Shown: positions 1-8,338, counted from the stretch's first letter. The stretch is DNA of 46,069 nucleotides from CAZWTD01 sp964637345 (GCA_964637345.1 CAZWTD010000006.1:1-46069), one strand, 5' to 3'. Numbers and translations are program-made. The notes: generated from the sequence alone by a model not told the origin.

Positions 1-2
1 GA

Positions 3-680
3 TCAAGTCGAGACGAAGTTACGGTCGAACGATCGAGCTTCGATCTCAGCTTGCGCTCGAACCTTCTCGCCATGCACCAGCAGGACGGGAAGACGCATAC
101 CGCGAGCGCTACGATCTGGCTCTCGTCGGGTTTCGGCCTGACCGGCGGCTACTTCACCGCTCAGGAATGCGATTCTGCCCTTCAACCGCTCGGACTCCGC
201 AACGGAGAACGACGCGTGCTGGGAGGACTCGCCTTCCGTGCTGGCGATCAGAGCGCTCGCCTTGATCGGCTGGCATTGCAACTTGGAACGACGAATATCT
301 CCGGAGCGCGAGTGCTTACGATCGGACTTGAGGCGGCTGCTAACCTTGGTCCGACGTCGTATGAGCTGCTCATGTACGGAACGCGTCGACCGGGTAATGA
401 TGCCTGGGTTCGAGGACGCGGGGGCCTCACGGTCTACCAGCGGCCTGGATTCGATCTTGCCTTCGGCGGTCAGTACGTGAATCGGAGTTTCCAGGAGACC
501 GTCGGGACGGAAACGATACCGATCGGCTTCCGTTACTTCAACTCCGCTGGCGGCGCCTTCGTCGCCCTCGGAAGCGGATATCAGAACGCTCGCTTCGAGT
601 TTACTGGAGGTGCTGGGAAAGGCAGCGCTCCCGAGTTCGACTACGTCGAGTTCGAGGGCCGGATCAACTGGCGCTTCTAA
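3..680 (+). CDS. beta-barrel-like exported protein, 5' end missing
   Basis: The reading frame is open to the left edge, so the N-terminus and any signal peptide lie outside the window; a TTG at 51 is only an internal candidate. The visible 226 or so residues alternate polar and hydrophobic positions with frequent Gly and aromatic residues, as in transmembrane beta-barrels. The protein ends in Arg-Ile-Asn-Trp-Arg-Phe, and a C-terminal Phe on the last strand is the usual outer-membrane-protein signature. I do not recognise a family. It precedes a lipoprotein gene by 147 bases. A barrel is odd if the host is a single-membrane Patescibacterium, so a secreted beta-sandwich is the alternative. The frame is confident, the function is not. 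Confidence 0.6.
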   Translation, partial: SSRDEVTVERSSFDLSLRSNLLAMHQQDGKTHTASATIWLSSGFGLTGGYFTAQECDSALQPLGLRNGERRVLGGLAFRAGDQSARLDRLALQLGTTNISGARVLTIGLEAAANLGPTSYELLMYGTRRPGNDAWVRGRGGLTVYQRPGFDLAFGGQYVNRSFQETVGTETIPIGFRYFNSAGGAFVALGSGYQNARFEFTGGAGKGSAPEFDYVEFEGRINWRF

Positions 681-690
681 TCACCCTTCC

Positions 691-706
691 CTGGCCGCTT
701 GGCCAG
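691..706 (+). terminator. short inverted repeat after the first gene
   Basis: A 6-bp perfect stem (CTGGCC/GGCCAG) with a GCTT loop begins 10 bases after the stop codon. No U-tract follows, so termination is only possible. Confidence 0.3.
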
Positions 707-827
707 AGTTCAATGAAGAACAACGCGTCGAGTGGCCAGGAACCCAGATGTTCCACGGATCCCGTTCCCAAGAGTTGGGCGCGGGGCCACTTGACCGAAG
801 ACCAAGTAGACAGAGGAGGAAGAAGCC

Positions 828-2096
828 ATGCGCTTCAACCGTTTCTTGTTCGCGATCCTGTTCGCGTTCACCCTCGGGTTCGTCGGCTGCACGCAGATGA
901 TGCCGACCCAGCCCGCGCAGCAGACCGAGCAGGACATCCCGCTCGACCAGATCCCGGTTGAGCACCGCAACGTTGACCTCCGGGTCGATCTCGCGGGCCC
1001 GCATCACGGGTTCGCCAAGGGCCTGTCCATGGCCTACGGCGATTCGTCCGGCGTCGTCACCATCGTCTCGAACGCGTACCGGACCGACAACGGTTTGAGT
1101 ACTGTGTTTCAAGCCCGTGAGTGGGCGGCAGGCACCGACATCCGCGTGTCCACGCTGAATGGTCGTTCCTACCTGGCTCTCCCGCTCATCAACGGAAGTC
1201 CGCAGGTTGGGACTTTCACGGTGAACGGCGAGACCTTGCACGATTTCGTTCAAGTCGACGAGAACGTCGGGATTTTCGCGAGGTTCCGGATCGCGCCCGA
1301 CGACTCCCTGGGTTACCGCTTGACCCAGGGCGAAGATAACCTCGATCAGTTCACGGTTCTCCACTACACGATCGACGACCCGGCGCCCGCGGACTTCTCG
1401 ATCGTGGAGGTGGTCGGCACGCAGACGGCGTGGAACAACCGCTTCGCCCCGATGACGTACAACGCTACGTACGGCATCTGGGAGACCTGGCTGCCCGCCA
1501 TCCGCGGACAGGCCGTCAAGATCGCCTTCTTCGGCAACGGTCAGCTCATCACGACGAAGTTCATCTACGTGGACTCGCCGGATATGGATGAGCGGATTCT
1601 GCTCGACTGCACGGAGGTGGTCGCCAATCCGACGACCTACTTCGCGGCTGCCCCGTGGTTCACGGAGCGCAATCAGCTTCGCGGAAAGCGGGTGTTCCGG
1701 ATTCCGGTCGACGAGGGCGGGGTCTGTACCCAGGGCTGTGGAGGTATCCCCTTCACGGCCAAGATCTCCGTCACGAACGGGAGCATTCATCAGTCGCACG
1801 TGATCATGTGTGCGACGAGTCTCTACAACGGCGGCCAGCCCTTCCCGATTCCTCGGTCGGGTGGGAAGTGGACCACGCCAACGCTCAACATGACGACCGG
1901 CGTGTTCTGGCTCTCGGTCTGGGACGAAACCGACGGGAGCCAGTTTGTGACCAAGGCCGTCAAAGTTGGAACCCAGCAACTCGTTCATCTCGAGGAGACG
2001 GAGTCGGGCATGGCCTTCGTCGGGGCCGTGTTTGAGGGTCCAGTCGTCGTCCAGGAGGAGGACAATCTCGACGTCGAAGTCGGGGGCGGCAACTAG
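828..2096 (+). CDS. putative lipoprotein of unknown function
   Basis: 422 aa. The start is fixed by a strong SD (AGGAGGAAG) and a lipoprotein signal: a hydrophobic segment followed by Phe-Val-Gly-Cys with the lipidated Cys at residue 21. The mature part is beta-rich, with a Cys cluster near residue 300 and another Cys in the following strand. It ends in an acidic then Gly-rich tail (NLDVEVGGGN) that resembles the tail of the lipoprotein at 3594-4763 (NLLVDLGVGGGSP). I do not recognise a family. Codons end mostly in G or C, unlike genes after 8.4 kb. It is followed by its own strong terminator, so it is probably a single-gene unit. Cell-surface location is likely. Confidence 0.8.
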   Translation: MRFNRFLFAILFAFTLGFVGCTQMMPTQPAQQTEQDIPLDQIPVEHRNVDLRVDLAGPHHGFAKGLSMAYGDSSGVVTIVSNAYRTDNGLSTVFQAREWAAGTDIRVSTLNGRSYLALPLINGSPQVGTFTVNGETLHDFVQVDENVGIFARFRIAPDDSLGYRLTQGEDNLDQFTVLHYTIDDPAPADFSIVEVVGTQTAWNNRFAPMTYNATYGIWETWLPAIRGQAVKIAFFGNGQLITTKFIYVDSPDMDERILLDCTEVVANPTTYFAAAPWFTERNQLRGKRVFRIPVDEGGVCTQGCGGIPFTAKISVTNGSIHQSHVIMCATSLYNGGQPFPIPRSGGKWTTPTLNMTTGVFWLSVWDETDGSQFVTKAVKVGTQQLVHLEETESGMAFVGAVFEGPVVVQEEDNLDVEVGGGN

Positions 2097-2127
2097 GGAC
2101 GCCCGAGGGTCCCGTAACGATCATTCG

Positions 2128-2171
2128 AGAGCCCGTTCTGCATTCGTGCAGGACGGGCTCTTTCTTTCTTC
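2128..2171 (+). terminator. intrinsic terminator after the 828-2096 gene
   Basis: A 15-bp stem (one G-U pair) from AGAGCCCG to CGGGCTCT closes on a TTCG tetraloop and is followed by a T-rich run. This is a textbook intrinsic terminator. Confidence 0.93.
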
Positions 2172-2177
2172 GAGGCC

Positions 2178-2207
2178 TTGACAAATTCAGGGTTTTTCTG
2201 CTAAGGT
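2178..2207 (+). promoter_or_regulatory. candidate promoter of the 2422-6751 unit
   Basis: A consensus -35 TTGACA (2178-2183) is followed after 18 bases by TAAGGT with a TG dinucleotide just upstream. It starts right after the terminator of the preceding gene. The -10 is poor, so the exact start site is uncertain. Confidence 0.55.
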
Positions 2208-2421
2208 GCTGGGTCTCGTAGTCCAATTTTATCAAGGAATTCATTGGTTTTTCTCGGACGTCAAGAAAACTGTTTTACCTAGCCCGAGGAGATTGTCTCG
2301 TCGGGAGCTACTGAAATCGTTTTCATCGCGTCAGAAGCAGATCGCTCTCTGACAATTCGGCAGAAACAACAGCAAGATCCCTTTCTGCTTTGGGCGGAAT
2401 TGGGACAGGGAGGAATGCGCC
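2208..2421 (+). other. long 5' leader, about 210 nt
   Basis: No gene is visible between the promoter candidate and the SD at about 2410. The stretch is AT-richer than its surroundings and contains a hairpin at 2283-2305 (CCCGA-G-GAGA, loop TTG, TCTC-G-TCGGG). A leader this long may carry regulation, but I recognise no riboswitch class. Confidence 0.4.
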
Positions 2422-3582
2422 ATGAAGCGCTTCTCGATCATCCTTCTCGCTAGCCTCGTCGTTCTGTTTGCGGTCGTCCCGGCCTTTGGGCAGGTGACGC
2501 ATGTGGATTCGAACGACGTCGCCAAGCTCGGGAAGCGTATCAATATTGGTGCGAATCCCGTTCTCGCAACTGGCTACCCCGAAGACTCCCTCGCAGTCCA
2601 TCCGGACTACGAAGTTCGCGCCTTCGATTTCCCGATCGCGATCCGCTGTGCGGACAAGAACGGGAAGATCGTCGAAGGGTACGTGGACAAGTTCGAGCCG
2701 CTCGTCGTGTCCGTCCGTGAGGACAACGCGACCGAGACAGTGTACGCGATTCACTTCGTGCAACGCTGTGGCAATCCGGTCTATGGACGATGGGTTTTGG
2801 TTCCGAAACCGCTGACTCCAAGTCCGCCAGGACCGGAACCGCCGCCGGCGAAAGTAGAGACTCCTCCGCCTGCTCCTCCGCCGCCCGGCGAACCCGTCGT
2901 GGTGACGAAGAAAGGACGAGGCATCCCTTGGGACGCCTGGTTCGGCGTTGCGAGCTCGAAGTCGCTCGAAAGTCGGGCCATGGATTCGTACCAAGGACTC
3001 TACATCGACGTCTACCCAATCCCAGTCGAGTCGTTCGCGTTGAAGTTCGCCGGGGCAACGTCCCAGTCGAACTTTGACAAGTTCCGTGGCGGCGTGACCC
3101 ATCATCGGGCCTACGCTGGGAACATGAGCCGGTTGCAAACCGGCTTGGCGTACCGGCCCTGGGACAGTGTGCACGTGATCGGGCTCATCGGCGTTCAGTA
3201 TGATCACAAACAGGACGCCTGGCAGCCCGGACCACTCCTCGAAGGTTTTGTTGCGTATCCCCTTGGTCCGCTCTGGAACGAGGAGAACGCGACCTATCAG
3301 ACCGGTACCGAAGCGTTTTGGTTCCGGACCCGTCACCGGGTTTCGGTTCTGACGCGCGGTCAGTCCGTCTGGTCGATCGGCGGGGAGTTCATGCGGAACT
3401 CCTACCAAGACAATCCAACGGGACGCTACTACCACTACTACACGACCCGAGCTCACGGTTTTGTCCACCTGGACAGCCGTTGGCTCGACGGCCGTCAGTT
3501 CACCGCTCTCGCTGGCATCGGCCGCGGGAGCGACAGCGAACACTGGGGCATCATCATCGAGGCGGGCACTCGCCTCTGGTAG
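2422..3582 (+). CDS. exported two-part protein with C-terminal beta-barrel-like domain
   Basis: 386 aa. A signal peptide (about residues 1-24, Ala-Phe-Gly-Gln at the cleavage region) is followed by a small N-terminal domain with two Cys, a Pro-rich linker at about 130-160, and a C-terminal part of about 220 residues. That part has many amphipathic strands and ends in Thr-Arg-Leu-Trp, an aromatic terminus typical of outer-membrane barrels. The SD is GGGAGGAA. The arrangement of periplasmic domain, Pro-rich linker and barrel recalls porin-like or anchoring proteins, but I recognise no family. It is the first gene of a tight unit with the lipoprotein starting 11 bases after its stop. Confidence 0.75.
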   Translation: MKRFSIILLASLVVLFAVVPAFGQVTHVDSNDVAKLGKRINIGANPVLATGYPEDSLAVHPDYEVRAFDFPIAIRCADKNGKIVEGYVDKFEPLVVSVREDNATETVYAIHFVQRCGNPVYGRWVLVPKPLTPSPPGPEPPPAKVETPPPAPPPPGEPVVVTKKGRGIPWDAWFGVASSKSLESRAMDSYQGLYIDVYPIPVESFALKFAGATSQSNFDKFRGGVTHHRAYAGNMSRLQTGLAYRPWDSVHVIGLIGVQYDHKQDAWQPGPLLEGFVAYPLGPLWNEENATYQTGTEAFWFRTRHRVSVLTRGQSVWSIGGEFMRNSYQDNPTGRYYHYYTTRAHGFVHLDSRWLDGRQFTALAGIGRGSDSEHWGIIIEAGTRLW

Positions 3583-3593
3583 GAGGAGCGAAG

Positions 3594-4763
3594 ATGACGT
3601 GGAAGAAGTTCCTTGGCATCGCGGCTGTTGTCGCGGTGCTCGTGACCTGCGGGTGCTCGGAACGAGTCCCGCCGGTCGCGCCCGGTGGTTCGAATGACGC
3701 GCCGTCCGAATACAACGGCCCGTCGCTCGGCGCCAGCCTCGCGGTCACCGACGGCGTCACTGCCGTCGATGGCTACGAGTGGATCGGCAACACGCATATC
3801 GTGGACGCTTCGACCGCTTGGGGCGCAACGCGCTTCAACAACGTTCCGTTCGCGATCACGACCTACGCCGGGCATTGGTACAACGCCATGCTCGTACGCG
3901 ACGGCAAGCCGGTCCTGGGTGGCTACACCCTGGCCGGCGTCACGCCTCACCAGGCGTGGATGGATGAGAACAAGGGCGTCTTCTTCGCCCAGATGATCCT
4001 GGTCTCGGACAACAACGAGCCGGTCATCTGGCAGTGGGGATCCAACCTCGGCAGTCTGGTCATCCATGACGTCGAGGTTCTGAACTGGACCGATCACCCG
4101 AACCTCGGCTTGGTCGGGACCACGACCTCGTTCTCATCGCTTCCGGCTCACCTGACTCCCAACGACTCGACCTGGACCACGACAATGCAGTCGCCCTCGG
4201 GTGACTGCAAGCTCGCGGTCGTGAACGTCGACACTGGCATCGGCCTGGCCGACTCCGTGACCATCTTGGTCAACGGCGTCGAACTGACATCCTACGTCGA
4301 TGACTTCGTGCACCCCCGCCAGCCTGGCGTGACGCGGTACTTCCGGTATCACGTGGCCCAGGACGGCAAGGTGACGTCGCTCGGCACGGAAAATCGCTGG
4401 ACCTATGGGAATCGAGTCCGGGCCATGAACCCGGACCTCGACCCGGAGGAGGCGGTGTATGTCGAGGCCGACTTCACGCACGGTTCGCGCCTTCCGATGA
4501 GCTACATCGGGAGCTGGACTTGGGAGCTCGGCAACATTACGACCTGGGTGGGACCGCAAACCCTTCAGGTTGTGACCGAGTCTGGTACGCGGGTGTTCAA
4601 CACGGTTGAGTGGAACGGGGTTCGCCTCGTTCACCTGGCCGTGATCCCGCTCGACCCGGATCCGCCGATCCAGGCCTTTCGCTTCACCCCGAAACCCCTC
4701 GGCGTGGAGCAAGACGCGAACAACCTCCTCGTTGACCTCGGGGTCGGAGGAGGGAGCCCTTGA
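3594..4763 (+). CDS. putative lipoprotein of unknown function
   Basis: 389 aa from the ATG behind a perfect SD (TAGGAGGAG). The same frame runs open upstream to 3318, but that stretch lies inside the previous gene and is not used. The N-terminus has a hydrophobic segment ending Thr-Cys-Gly-Cys; Cys21 (or Cys19) would be lipidated. The mature region is beta-rich with many Trp and Asn residues. The C-terminus is Gly-rich like that of the lipoprotein at 828-2096. It is co-transcribed with the barrel-like gene 11 bases upstream, so the two may form a surface complex. No family is recognised. Confidence 0.78.
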   Translation: MTWKKFLGIAAVVAVLVTCGCSERVPPVAPGGSNDAPSEYNGPSLGASLAVTDGVTAVDGYEWIGNTHIVDASTAWGATRFNNVPFAITTYAGHWYNAMLVRDGKPVLGGYTLAGVTPHQAWMDENKGVFFAQMILVSDNNEPVIWQWGSNLGSLVIHDVEVLNWTDHPNLGLVGTTTSFSSLPAHLTPNDSTWTTTMQSPSGDCKLAVVNVDTGIGLADSVTILVNGVELTSYVDDFVHPRQPGVTRYFRYHVAQDGKVTSLGTENRWTYGNRVRAMNPDLDPEEAVYVEADFTHGSRLPMSYIGSWTWELGNITTWVGPQTLQVVTESGTRVFNTVEWNGVRLVHLAVIPLDPDPPIQAFRFTPKPLGVEQDANNLLVDLGVGGGSP

Positions 4764-5074
4764 GTCGTTGGAGCGAACCTGACCATCGCGGTCCTCCGCT
4801 GGACCGCGATGAACTCCTCAAGCAGGGTGCCAAAGTGATGCGGCGCCTGCAAGACGAACACGAAGCCGGGGATGAAGATCAACATCCAAGTCCCCGGCCT
4901 GACTCCACTCCGAAACCGCGCCGGAAGAAGCGGGACTTGGGTGGTGCAAGGATAGATCAAACGGATGGCGTAATGCCAACCGCAGTCGTTGTCAGTGCGC
5001 CGGAGCCACTCGGGGCAAGGGGCGCAGAACCAGCCGAGCCAGAAACTCGGCCAGAAGCTAGGGAGGGAAGAAGC
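4764..5074 (+). other. structured inter-gene region, possible N-terminal extension
   Basis: The downstream frame is open across this stretch from a TTG at 4760 that overlaps the previous stop, which would add 105 hydrophilic residues. I favour a non-coding reading. There is a perfect 11-bp inverted repeat at 4784-4811 (CATCGCGGTCC/GGACCGCGATG) and a 7-bp one near 4866-4897 (CCGGGGA/TCCCCGG). Codon bias is weaker here, and a strong SD plus signal-anchor begins at 5075. Confidence 0.45.
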
Positions 5075-6175
5075 ATGAATCGCAATGGATGGATCGGCGT
5101 AGTGGTCGCTCTGGTTGCGGGCGTTCTCTTGTCCGGTCTGTTTTTCCGGAACGGCGGCGTGCACATCGGCGGAACCTCCGTCGAGCAGGTCGCCCAGGGA
5201 ACGGTCGATGGTCTCGGATCCGCGAACGGCCAGCAGGCCATCGCGAACGCGGTCGGGGACGCCATTCCGGACGACTACGCCCGTTCGGCCGACGTCTCCA
5301 ACTTGGGGACGAAGATCGACGGGCTCGGAACCGCTGGAGGCAACTTCGCCGGGTTGACCAAGACCTGGAACGATACCCTCCGGACGGTGATCGTGGATCC
5401 GGTCACGGGAGACAAGGATACCGTCGAGGTCGTGAAGACGCGTTCGACTGATCTCTGGGCCGAGCTCGCGAAGCTCCAGGGCAAGGGGATCAAGCGTCCT
5501 CCGTCCAGCGACGATGCGGCTATGCAACGGGAACTCGCGGCCTTGCGCAAGCAGGTCGGGGTCGTGAGTCAGCAGGTGTCGGGACTTCCGAAGCAGATGG
5601 CCGTGACCGTCACCTCGGGTGGCGGTACCACCATGGCTCCGGCCGTGGCGTCGAAGCCGATCGAGGCTCCGGCGGTGAACGTTCCTCAACCGGCTCCGCG
5701 GATGACGCTCCAGGAGACGTCGTCTCCCACAAGCGCCTCGTTCGCTCCATCTCCGTCCGTTCAGGACGAGAGTAGCAGTGAGGGTTCGGAGCTGTCCGCT
5801 GAGGAGCTGGCCGCGAGGAAAGTCATGCCTCGGCTGATGTGGTACGAAGAGCGTCCCGACGCGAGTGGCAAGATGGTGACCTTTACCGTTGTTGCTGCGG
5901 AAGCGGCGCGGGCGACTGGATCTGGGCCCTACTACATGTGCGGTGCTGGGAGGTTCAGCTGGAAGTATATCGAGAATACAACCGCCCAGGCCTTCCAGGA
6001 TGATCCGAACGGCAACATCTCGAAACGCGGAGTGTACAAGGGATTCCAAGTCGCCTGTGGCAACCACGAGGACCCCGCGTTCTGTCCGATTGCGGAGGAA
6101 TTCGAGGGTCGACTTGGAACCATGGTTCAGTACAAGCCTCGGTTCCGCGCCGAGTTCGTTCCGAGCGATCGCTAG
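5075..6175 (+). CDS. membrane-anchored protein with C-terminal WYE/GSGPYY domain
   Basis: 366 aa from the ATG behind GGGAGGGAAG; an upstream TTG at 4760 would give 471 aa. A transmembrane anchor (about residues 5-25) is followed by Gly/Ala-rich helical sequence, a short coiled-coil-like stretch, a Pro/Ser-rich linker (about 190-240), and a C-terminal domain from residue 256. That domain carries Trp-Tyr-Glu, GSGPYY, RFSW, FEG and FVP motifs. The same domain makes up most of the next gene's product, though the two differ elsewhere. This copy has extra Cys residues. I do not recognise the domain. It is probably extracytoplasmic, held to the membrane by the anchor and linker. Confidence 0.75.
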   Translation: MNRNGWIGVVVALVAGVLLSGLFFRNGGVHIGGTSVEQVAQGTVDGLGSANGQQAIANAVGDAIPDDYARSADVSNLGTKIDGLGTAGGNFAGLTKTWNDTLRTVIVDPVTGDKDTVEVVKTRSTDLWAELAKLQGKGIKRPPSSDDAAMQRELAALRKQVGVVSQQVSGLPKQMAVTVTSGGGTTMAPAVASKPIEAPAVNVPQPAPRMTLQETSSPTSASFAPSPSVQDESSSEGSELSAEELAARKVMPRLMWYEERPDASGKMVTFTVVAAEAARATGSGPYYMCGAGRFSWKYIENTTAQAFQDDPNGNISKRGVYKGFQVACGNHEDPAFCPIAEEFEGRLGTMVQYKPRFRAEFVPSDR

Positions 6176-6190
6176 ATCTATACGTTCACT

Positions 6191-6232
6191 GTGCCTGGCG
6201 TTGATTGTCGCAACGACGACAGCGTCAGGCAC
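6191..6232 (+). other. intergenic hairpin
   Basis: An outer 7-bp stem (GTGCCTG/CAGGCAC) encloses an inner GTCG-CAA-CGAC hairpin. It lies between two genes of one unit and has no U-tract, so mRNA processing or stabilisation is more likely than termination. Confidence 0.45.
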
Positions 6233-6265
6233 ACAACACACGCCAACCCCCCCAACGGAGGTGTC

Positions 6266-6751
6266 ATGTTTCGTTCCGTCCGTGTCCTGGTTCTTCTAGT
6301 TCTCATCATTGTTGCGGGCTGTGCGAGTCATCCCAAGCCCGCCCTGAATATCGCCGAGCAACCGTCCCTGTCTGCAGTCTCTGGTGACACTCGGACGGCT
6401 CCGCTCGGTCACCGGCCCAGCAACAACGCCGTTTCTTGGTACGAGAACGGCGGAACTTACGTCGCGGCCGAGGCGACGTCGAAGATCGGCTCGGGACCGT
6501 ACTATGCCATGGGCGGCAATCGGTTCAGCTGGACTAATCCGCTGAAGGATCCTCTCCAGCGCTTGGCCCAGGACGCGTCCGGCAACCTGTTTTTCAAGGG
6601 GACCCTGACGCACTTCCAGATTGTCGCACTCGTCGGAGGCGATCCGACGAACCTCAATTGGGTTGCGATCGCCGACGACTTCGAAGGCGTACCCGGGGCC
6701 TACATCGTTCATGAGCCCGAGTTCGCGGCCCACTTCGTTCCGGTCAAGTAG
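6266..6751 (+). CDS. small lipoprotein with WYE/GSGPYY domain
   Basis: 161 aa. The ATG behind CGGAGGTG is chosen; the frame is open 25 codons further up but that overlaps a hairpin. The lipobox is Val-Ala-Gly-Cys with Cys19. After a short linker the protein is a single domain (residues 58-161) with Trp-Tyr-Glu, Tyr-Val-Ala-Ala-Glu-Ala, GSGPYY, RFSW, FEG and FVP, paralogous to the C-terminal domain of the preceding gene. It closes the unit and is followed by a strong terminator. The two proteins may form a membrane-anchored pair. Function unknown. Confidence 0.8.
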   Translation: MFRSVRVLVLLVLIIVAGCASHPKPALNIAEQPSLSAVSGDTRTAPLGHRPSNNAVSWYENGGTYVAAEATSKIGSGPYYAMGGNRFSWTNPLKDPLQRLAQDASGNLFFKGTLTHFQIVALVGGDPTNLNWVAIADDFEGVPGAYIVHEPEFAAHFVPVK

Positions 6752-6771
6752 GAATTCTGCTCTTTCACCAC

Positions 6772-6809
6772 GAAGCCTGTGAGGCACCCCCTCGCAGGCT
6801 TCTTTGTTT
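6772..6809 (+). terminator. intrinsic terminator of the 2422-6751 unit
   Basis: An 8-bp GAAGCCTG/CAGGCTTC stem with an inner GAGG/CCTC stem is followed by TTTGTTT. Confidence 0.9.
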
Positions 6810-6818
6810 ATCACAGAC

Positions 6819-6847
6819 TTGACTTCTTATTACATTAGTGCTATTTT
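6819..6847 (+). promoter_or_regulatory. promoter of the 6919-8277 gene
   Basis: TTGACT, 17 bases, TATTTT. It lies directly after the terminator and gives a leader of about 65 nt that ends in a strong SD (GAGGAGGAG). Confidence 0.65.
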
Positions 6848-6918
6848 TTTCGGTCAGCTTTGCACATTTAACAATGTTACGCTAGGTCCCAAACAAGGCT
6901 CTCAACCGAGGAGGAGAC

Positions 6919-8277
6919 GTGTTCAAGGGTGCTGCTTTCTGGGCGCTGTTTCTCTCTGTGTTCTTCGGAACAACCGTCTGGGCCGGTCAGGTCACGGTTC
7001 AGCCCGAGGTCATCGACGACGTGCTCCTGAACCCGGGCATTGGCTTCACGAGCTTCATGCGCCCGGATAGCGATCCGGTGGACGGTGACGGCTGGCATCC
7101 CGCGACGACCATTGCCTACTATCGCTGGTACTGGGATCAGATCGAGACAGCGGACGGCGTGTACAACTTCGAGGTGATTGATCAGGCCATTGCGGCTGCC
7201 GAGCGGTGCGGACAGAAGTTTTCCTTTCGCATCATGTGTGCGGACAATAGCTACAACCCCGTACCAACGTGCCTGCAGAGCCGAATCCCAGGCAACCTCC
7301 ACCGTGATGGCGGGTTCGTTCCCGACTTCAACAGTGAGGCTTTCCTGGAGTATTCGTTGCGCTTGGTGCAGGCTCTTGGCCAGCGCTACGACGGGAACCC
7401 GGCGATCGATCACGTGGACATCGGGACAATCGGCGTTTGGGGCGAGTGGCACATCGCCGAAGTTCCGAACGCTCCAGAGGTCACGACCGCCACGTGCAAT
7501 CGCGTACTCGAAGCGTACCGTCGGGCTTTTCCGCGGACGACGCTCATCGTGCTCATCAACTCGGTCGACGCGTTGAAGCGATGCGCCGATATGGGATTGG
7601 GGTGGCGAGCGGACTGTCTCGGCGACCTGGGCGAATGGGCGACACCGGAGAATGGGTATTGGAATCACCACAAGGACAAGTACCCGGTCAACTTGGCCGC
7701 CGCTGCTGCTGAGGACAACTGGAAGCGCGAGCCGGTTATCTTCGAGATCTGTATCGACGTGCCCCACTGCAAAGAGAAGGGGTTCAGCGTCGACGAGATC
7801 CTGAACTACGCCCTCGGCTACCACGTTTCGGTCTTCAACGCGAAGTCGATCGCCGTTCCTAAGGAGTGGCAGCCGGCCTTCGAGTCGTTTTTGAAGCGGA
7901 TGGGCTACCGGCTCTGGGTCTCGGAGTTCACTTTCCCAGAGACAGTCGTCCGGGGCGAGGCGATCCAGGTGCGGTCGGTGTGGATGAACGGCGGCGTTGC
8001 GCCTCCGTACAAGCACTATCGGATCGCCTATCGGCTCCGCCCCTTGAACGGAGGCGCGATCCTTTCGTCGGTCAGCTCGATTGACGTCGGAGCGCTTCTT
8101 CCAGGATCGTGGGTGGTGGAGGACGCCTTCGCTGTGCCGCCGGAGACCGTTCCGGGCGCGTACTCCCTTGAGATCGCCGTCTTGGATCCGCAGGTTAATA
8201 CTCCGGTGATCAGGCTGGCGAATTCCGGTCGACGCGACGACGGCTGGTACCCGGTCGGGACTCTTCGGGTCAAGTAG
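6919..8277 (+). CDS. secreted glycoside-hydrolase-like protein (DUF4832/DUF4874 type)
   Basis: 452 aa from a GTG behind a strong SD. A signal peptide (Val-Trp-Ala-Gly at about 22-25) leads into a TIM-barrel of the beta-galactosidase-like DUF4874/DUF4832 type. Family traits seen are a Tyr-Arg-Trp-Tyr-Trp stretch followed by a Gly-Val-Tyr-Asn-Phe motif, then a strand ending Trp-Gly-Glu-Trp-His (the Glu is a plausible acid/base residue). A C-terminal beta-sandwich starts near residue 330. The substrate is unknown but is presumably an extracellular or surface polysaccharide. It is a single-gene unit with its own promoter and terminator. Codon use matches the upstream GC-rich genes, not the similar-role gene that follows. 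Confidence 0.75.
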   Translation: MFKGAAFWALFLSVFFGTTVWAGQVTVQPEVIDDVLLNPGIGFTSFMRPDSDPVDGDGWHPATTIAYYRWYWDQIETADGVYNFEVIDQAIAAAERCGQKFSFRIMCADNSYNPVPTCLQSRIPGNLHRDGGFVPDFNSEAFLEYSLRLVQALGQRYDGNPAIDHVDIGTIGVWGEWHIAEVPNAPEVTTATCNRVLEAYRRAFPRTTLIVLINSVDALKRCADMGLGWRADCLGDLGEWATPENGYWNHHKDKYPVNLAAAAAEDNWKREPVIFEICIDVPHCKEKGFSVDEILNYALGYHVSVFNAKSIAVPKEWQPAFESFLKRMGYRLWVSEFTFPETVVRGEAIQVRSVWMNGGVAPPYKHYRIAYRLRPLNGGAILSSVSSIDVGALLPGSWVVEDAFAVPPETVPGAYSLEIAVLDPQVNTPVIRLANSGRRDDGWYPVGTLRVK

Positions 8278-8303
8278 ACGCACATTCGAAAGGGGGGATT
8301 TCA

Positions 8304-8338
8304 GAGGGCGGCATCAGCATGATGTCCGCCCTCTTTTC
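8304..8338 (+). terminator. intrinsic terminator after the 6919-8277 gene
   Basis: GAGGGCGG/CCGCCCTC stem extended by CATC/GATG, followed by TTTTCCT. Confidence 0.9.

Noticed and set aside
681..1988. Long minus-strand open frame of 435 codons
   Set aside because: It is antisense to a lipoprotein gene that has an SD, signal peptide and terminator. It has no SD and an Arg/Val/Asp-rich composition typical of the shadow frame in GC-rich genes.
2323..3543. Long minus-strand open frame of 406 codons
   Set aside because: Shadow of the barrel-like gene at 2422-3582; no start signals and low-complexity composition.
4631..6241. Long minus-strand open frame of 536 codons
   Set aside because: Covers three plus-strand genes with good start signals; no SD or signal of its own.
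6877..8283. Long minus-strand open frame of 468 codons
   Set aside because: Antisense to the DUF4832-like gene, which has a recognisable domain, SD, promoter and terminator.
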